Source: Planctomycetaceae bacterium (GTDB lineage Bacteria; Planctomycetota; Planctomycetia; Pirellulales; Thermoguttaceae). From it: a DNA stretch of 9,050 nt. Shown here one piece after another: positions 7,301 to 9,050 of this stretch. The DNA lies in assembly GCA_031283825.1 (NCBI GenBank), contig JAITAZ010000252.1:1-9050 (forward strand). The letters run 5' to 3'. A model generated the notes under the pieces. It did no database searches, was not told the DNA's origin, and saw only the letters and a program-made list of their open reading frames with translations. The translations under genes were made by a program, and so were the position numbers. Numbering within the stretch: the stretch's first letter is position 1; each line of letters opens with the position of its first letter.

Positions 7301-7958
7301 GACTCAATCAACGACTCAATTGCGTCAAGAAGTTCAATCGAATCTTCAATCAACTTTTCAATCAGACGAAAACTCAACGACGATTCAGACTTTAGATCAA
7401 GCGGGAGAATATAGACGTGAAAAAATTTACAGCGATAGAATTTGTTTATCGTCTGCGAGTGTTTCTTTTTTGGCGGCGGATTTTGTCGAGCTTGAGGAGT
7501 TGATTTCGGACAAGAATTTGGCGCGAGGCGGATTTGATTTTTCGCGAGTGAAAACTGTAATTTGTGGAGTTGATGGCGATGGAGTTGTCGGGTCAATTGA
7601 TAAAATTTTGGGCGAGTGGGAGAGTAAATTTGGCGTGCGACCGGTAACTGGATTTTTTGCGAAGGAGTTGGTTTTATTTGCGACGATGAATGTGCCGGCG
7701 ATTCGCAAGATAGACGATTTTCACACGTATAACAAGGAAGGTTCGATGGGGCGACCGATTGCCGGAGTTGCGATTAAAGTTATAAATCCAGAGACTGAGC
7801 AGGATGCAAAGCCGAATGAAGTTGGCGTTATCATTATTAAGTCGTCAACAATTTCGCCGACGGAGTCTCTGATGATAACCGAGTTAAAAAATGATTGGTA
7901 TAAAACAAAGATAAAAGCCAAAATCGACGGCGACGGTTTCGTTTGGTTTATTGATTAG
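4323..7958 (+). CDS. aas: LplT-PlsC-AMP-binding fusion (Aas-type lysophospholipid flippase / acyltransferase) with degenerate adenylation domain
   Basis: The ATG at 4323 is chosen over a TTG at 4236 because the alignable LplT start (FNRGFIALLITQFTVAFNDNAFRW) begins just after it and the 29 extra residues are low complexity. The product is 1211 residues in three parts. Residues about 15-470 are a major-facilitator transporter with roughly a dozen hydrophobic helices and motif A, GYVTDRFSRRR (72-82), resembling lysophospholipid flippase LplT. Residues about 475-690 are a PlsC acyltransferase with the NHISLID motif (His504, Asp509) and FPEGG (572-576). An Asn/Ser/Thr-rich linker (695-743) leads to an AMP-binding-like domain. 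LplT flips lyso-phospholipid inward and the acyltransferase re-acylates it at the inner membrane. In the last domain the ATP loop region reads YSNKDNVG (899-906), GYGxTE has become GFFAKE (1110-1115), the TGD motif reads TKIK near 1194-1197, and the C-terminal subdomain with its Lys is absent. The acyl-ACP synthetase activity is therefore doubtful. Confidence 0.83.
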   Translation: MNDSTSFRKSHSLFNRGFIALLITQFTVAFNDNAFRWLLVPIGKCYADNDIIRVLGGVFLLIPFLIWTSIAGYVTDRFSRRRIMIWCKIVEFILLLAAIFIIAFGPSVDNHRVVSSFPPKIIFLLVILFLIGSQSAFFSPSKYSVIPDIVPETKLSAANGFVAMLTMLACVLGQVVGGYVYFWTTNFYEETIDNVTNIQVTGIPGAENIWITAIVLLGIALIGLVASLFIPKLKAVAPDSKFPRNPFVQTYRDLKTLFSYKKLFWIAVASAFFWGLAAIATNNIDKFATEYLKVQQQYVTILIAILSIGIGFGALVCGFLSGKKIELGFVPIGAIGMGVMIFILGLTPAYKQIIGEGMGNPLNAPYIFASIMMIIMGLFAGFYDVPLAAYIQRNSPEEKRGRMLAAYNFLSFSIMIFFLIAGMVGVIVFNAVNKMKIVNYDPSLLIWMSTGLFTALVGVVLLYYLWDKFLMNFFRLLLIFLYRPKVIGLENIPESGGFVMTSNHISLIDGMLIESIFPRNIRFLAFEPMIPKWFEPLIRETRLIKLLPGKKAVIAIKAAREGLREGDIIGIFPEGGITRNGQMRQFESGFLSILKGEQESPVVPVYVHGLFGSMFSYKFGDKIKFPPKVLPTGVVIAFGKPIYNPENSLQIQQAVQELGAEICHESDIKRHPIPARALIKTCKKRKFIALFADADSNDLNDSNDSNANSNADTNNSNNTNNTNNSNNTNNTNNSSDSNKSGNSIVNRPAITGGKFLENVLLLRRLLNSFVLSNRKSEQNIGILIPDSIISAIVNGAITIDRRVAINLDYQLDVQTINAIIRNEKVKRVVMSRKFENFFKKIESRIEAEIIFAEDIFDRATLIGKLSARFGAIICPRKILEFQLGLLSSKRYKDIVTIIYSNKDNVGEIIAEDKISDKLPVGIVWTNSNLLEAERGFVDAMRLNKDDVIFGNAQFSQPMGYAGVLWSTFFSGGASFLRGSRALISVTKNQLSQATQSTTQLRQEVQSNLQSTFQSDENSTTIQTLDQAGEYRREKIYSDRICLSSASVSFLAADFVELEELISDKNLARGGFDFSRVKTVICGVDGDGVVGSIDKILGEWESKFGVRPVTGFFAKELVLFATMNVPAIRKIDDFHTYNKEGSMGRPIAGVAIKVINPETEQDAKPNEVGVIIIKSSTISPTESLMITELKNDWYKTKIKAKIDGDGFVWFID
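6405..6550 (+). repeat. Asn-rich coding microsatellite linker in aas-like gene
   Basis: This in-frame run encodes residues 695-743, almost only Asn, Ser, Asp and Thr. It is built of 9-nt units such as AACGACTCA (NDS) and AACAACACA (NNT). It sits exactly between the acyltransferase and the adenylation-like domain, so it acts as a flexible spacer at most. Confidence 0.85.
7285..7390 (+). repeat. Gln/Ser/Thr-rich low-complexity insert in the adenylation-like domain
   Basis: Repeated CTCAATCA / TTCAATCA-type words encode a run rich in Gln, Ser and Thr (SQATQSTTQLRQEVQSN and following). It interrupts the degenerate adenylate-forming domain between the block MGYAGVLWSTFFSGGASF and the block DRICLSSASVSFLAADF. 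Canonical Aas proteins have only a short loop there. Confidence 0.7.
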
Positions 7959-8008
7959 TTGTAATTGTGAAATATGCAATTTCTAAAAACTCAAATTTCA
8001 TTTTAAAC

Positions 8009-8035
8009 CACAGAGGACACAGAGTTCACTGAGCG
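8009..8035. repeat. 9-nt tandem repeat (CACAGAGGA type)
   Basis: There are three units: CACAGAGGA (8009-8017), CACAGAGTT (8018-8026) and the degenerate CACTGAGCG (8027-8035). Similar ACAGAGGACACAGAG strings are, from memory, a common kind of intergenic repeat in several bacterial groups. No function can be assigned here. Confidence 0.55.
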
Positions 8036-8182
8036 GGTAAAAATAATCTGGTATCACGTTAGAGATGCAATGTTGGTAGAAAGAATAAGGAATAAAAACT
8101 GTTGTATCGAATGAGACAAACCGGCTTAAAATCTAAAGGATTCGAGACTAAAAAGCCAAACAAATTTTCCAATAATATATTA

Positions 8183-8501
8183 CATCTCATGTTACGCATT
8201 TGCTGCGAGTTTTATTTTTTTAGTTCGTACCATGCGACTTTTGAAGCTGCCCAGTAGATAATCCCTCGATGTAAAATAACCCCCGCTCAGGTAGGCGACC
8301 GTAGGTTCGCAACCTTTCGCCGAAAGGTCGCGTCGGCGTTAGCCGACGGTAAATCTGAAATGATTTTAATTATTGTCGAATCCATTTTATCGTTGCCTTC
8401 GGCAACACGACCGTTCGGCGAAAGGTCGCCTACCTGTTCTATTACCGCCTATCTGATCAATAAACGACTACTGACAGACAAATACTGCGTAACATGAGGT
8501 G
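8183..8501. mobile_element. MITE-like element with 16-nt terminal inverted repeats
   Basis: CATCTCATGTTACGCA (8183-8198) is the inverted complement of TGCGTAACATGAGGTG (8486-8501) at 15 of 16 positions. The enclosed 319 bp contains no reading frame of note but has a second perfect 13-bp inverted repeat around a GC-rich core. Size, terminal repeats and lack of coding capacity fit a non-autonomous miniature transposable element. A clear target-site duplication could not be identified, so a large structured RNA or chromosomal palindrome is the alternative. Confidence 0.5.
8288..8436. other. GC-rich multi-hairpin core closed by a perfect 13-bp stem
   Basis: CAGGTAGGCGACC (8288-8300) pairs perfectly with GGTCGCCTACCTG (8424-8436). 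Inside are several perfect hairpins: AGGTT/AACCT (8303-8315), the overlapping CCTTTCG/CGAAAGG (8313-8327), CGTCGGC/GCCGACG with loop GTTA (8331-8348), and GTTGCC/GGCAAC (8392-8406). The core is clearly richer in G and C than its surroundings. Self-complementarity on both strands does not reveal a transcribed strand. It could be the inside of a MITE or a structured RNA. Confidence 0.6.
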
Positions 8502-8539
8502 ATAAAATAAAAATTCCACTGACATATTACAATATTGAC

Positions 8540-8659
8540 AAAAAAAAGAAGAGACCAACAACTTTAAGATACCAAGTATTCCTAAAATTTATTGATTTGT
8601 TAGTTCAATGAATTTTTTGGTAGTTTGGTATGAGTTGTTTGTCTCTTCAATTTTTTTTT
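8540..8659. terminator. Large A/T-flanked palindrome, candidate bidirectional terminator (or MITE)
   Basis: The left arm GAAGAGAC (8548-8555), AACAACT (8557-8563) and ATACCAA (8569-8575) pairs with TTGGTAT (8625-8631), AGTTGTT (8633-8639) and GTCTCTTC (8641-8648). An inner stem AAAATTTATTGA (8584-8595) pairs with TCAATGAATTTT (8605-8616) with one G-T pair. An A-tract (8540-8547) precedes and a nine-T tract (8651-8659) follows, so either strand yields a hairpin followed by a U-rich run. It would suit the convergent RRM gene, whose stop is at 8712. The long inner part is unusual for a terminator and leaves a palindromic miniature element possible. Confidence 0.5.
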
Positions 8660-8711
8660 GCAAATATTTCGTTGCAAATGATTTTTGGGAGTAACGAAAT
8701 TGAATTATGAA

Positions 8712-9047
8712 TTAATATCGTTGCTCTCTGTCTCGACCTCCTCCGCGATGTCTTCCTCCTCCGCCGCCGCCTCCTCCACCTCCGCCGTAGCCTCCGGTGC
8801 GTGGCGCTTTAGGTCGTGCTTCGTTTACTTTAAGAGTTCTTTCTCCAATGCTGAAACCATCAAGGGCTTCGATTGCCGCTGACGCTTCTTCATTGTCTGC
8901 CATTTCGACGAAACCAAATCCCTTTGAGCGTCCTGTTTCGCGGTCGGTAATAATATCGACTTGGCTGACAGCGCCATATCTCTCAAATTCCTGACGGATT
9001 TCGTCATCTGTAGTCCGGTAAGCTAAGTTACCAACGTAAATCTTCAT
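8712..9047 (-). CDS. Glycine-rich RRM RNA-binding protein
   Basis: This complete 111-residue protein holds one RNA recognition motif. RNP2 is IYVGNL (residues 3-8) and RNP1 is KGFGFVEM (42-49), with the aromatic residues Tyr4, Phe44 and Phe46 that stack on RNA bases. The beta-alpha-beta order (DDEIRQEFERYG, then EEASAAIEALDG) is as expected. After the fold, residues 85-107 form a Gly-run tail with Arg and His (GGYGGGG, RHRGGGRDR), as in bacterial Rbp proteins likened to plant glycine-rich RNA-binding proteins. Such proteins bind single-stranded RNA and act as RNA chaperones, often under cold or stress; the role here is inferred from family. The start matches the normal first strand (MKIYVGNL). 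Only three bases upstream of the start are visible (GAG on the coding strand), so its ribosome binding site and promoter are outside the window. It converges with the aas-like gene. Confidence 0.93.
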   Translation of the reverse strand: MKIYVGNLAYRTTDDEIRQEFERYGAVSQVDIITDRETGRSKGFGFVEMADNEEASAAIEALDGFSIGERTLKVNEARPKAPRTGGYGGGGGGGGGGGRHRGGGRDREQRY

Positions 9048-9050
9048 CTC

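Larger units (their letters stand above)
7959..8711. other. Gene-free region with repeats and palindromes
   Basis: No credible protein gene or complete tRNA is visible in these 753 bases. From left to right there is an AT-rich trailer without an obvious terminator for the aas-like gene, a 9-nt tandem repeat (8009-8035), about 145 bases without a recognised feature, a 319-bp element with terminal inverted repeats (8183-8501), and a 120-bp palindrome (8540-8659). A short AT-rich spacer then leads to the end of the RRM gene. Confidence 0.7.

Noticed and set aside
8123..8157. Possible tRNA-like fragment: GGCTT ... GGATTCGAGAC ... AAGCC
   Set aside because: It has an end stem and a T-loop-like TTCGA but is only about 35 nt long, with no D or anticodon arm; most likely chance.
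8659..8680. Hairpin from two TTGCAA words near the RRM gene end
   Set aside because: The words are short self-complementary repeats, and the adjacent homopolymer is on the wrong side for termination on either strand.
8685..8994. Ser/Ala-rich open frames on the + strand opposite the RRM gene
   Set aside because: They are antisense readings of the RRM and glycine-run codons. The - strand protein has clear RNP1 and RNP2 motifs.

Overview
The window looks like an AT-rich bacterial chromosome segment, possibly from a planctomycete or a related lineage. That placement is inference. It rests on an OleC-type ligase, a three-domain LplT-PlsC-AMP-binding fusion protein, a glycine-rich RRM protein, poor Shine-Dalgarno sites on most genes, and many asparagine-rich linkers.

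Left part (1-2295, + strand): the 3' two-thirds of an oleC-like fatty acyl-AMP ligase / beta-lactone synthetase, cut by the window edge, then a GNAT-fold acetyltransferase of two-domain appearance. Middle (2296-4322): a defence-type locus. A full-length Rpn-family PD-(D/E)XK nuclease (2500-3681) contains an in-frame internal start with a near-ideal ribosome binding site (AAGGAG, 6 nt, ATG at 3391). This predicts a separate 96-residue C-terminal protein. The same segment, including its ribosome binding site, is duplicated directly downstream as a free-standing 101-residue gene (3721-4026). The two copies differ by exactly one four-residue repeat unit plus point changes. This matches the published genes-within-genes toxin-antitoxin idea for Rpn proteins (RpnL toxin, RpnS inhibitor), here with an added stand-alone RpnS paralogue. 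The module is flanked by a near-identical 20-nt sequence at 2421-2440 and 4042-4061.

Right-centre (4323-7958, + strand): a 1211-residue LplT-like lysophospholipid flippase fused to a PlsC acyltransferase and an adenylate-forming domain. The transporter and acyltransferase parts look intact. The adenylation part has lost its signature motifs and stops short, so it is probably not a working acyl-ACP synthetase.

Right end (7959-9050): about 750 bases without a gene, followed by a complete RRM RNA-binding protein on the - strand. The gene-free stretch holds a 9-nt tandem repeat, a 319-bp element with 16-nt terminal inverted repeats and a GC-rich multi-hairpin core (MITE-like or structured RNA), and a 120-bp palindrome with A/T tracts that could terminate transcription in both directions.

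The lipid genes (oleC, aas-like) may both draw on fatty acyl groups, but nothing in the sequence shows that they are co-regulated. The Rpn locus sits between them as an insert-like accessory module.
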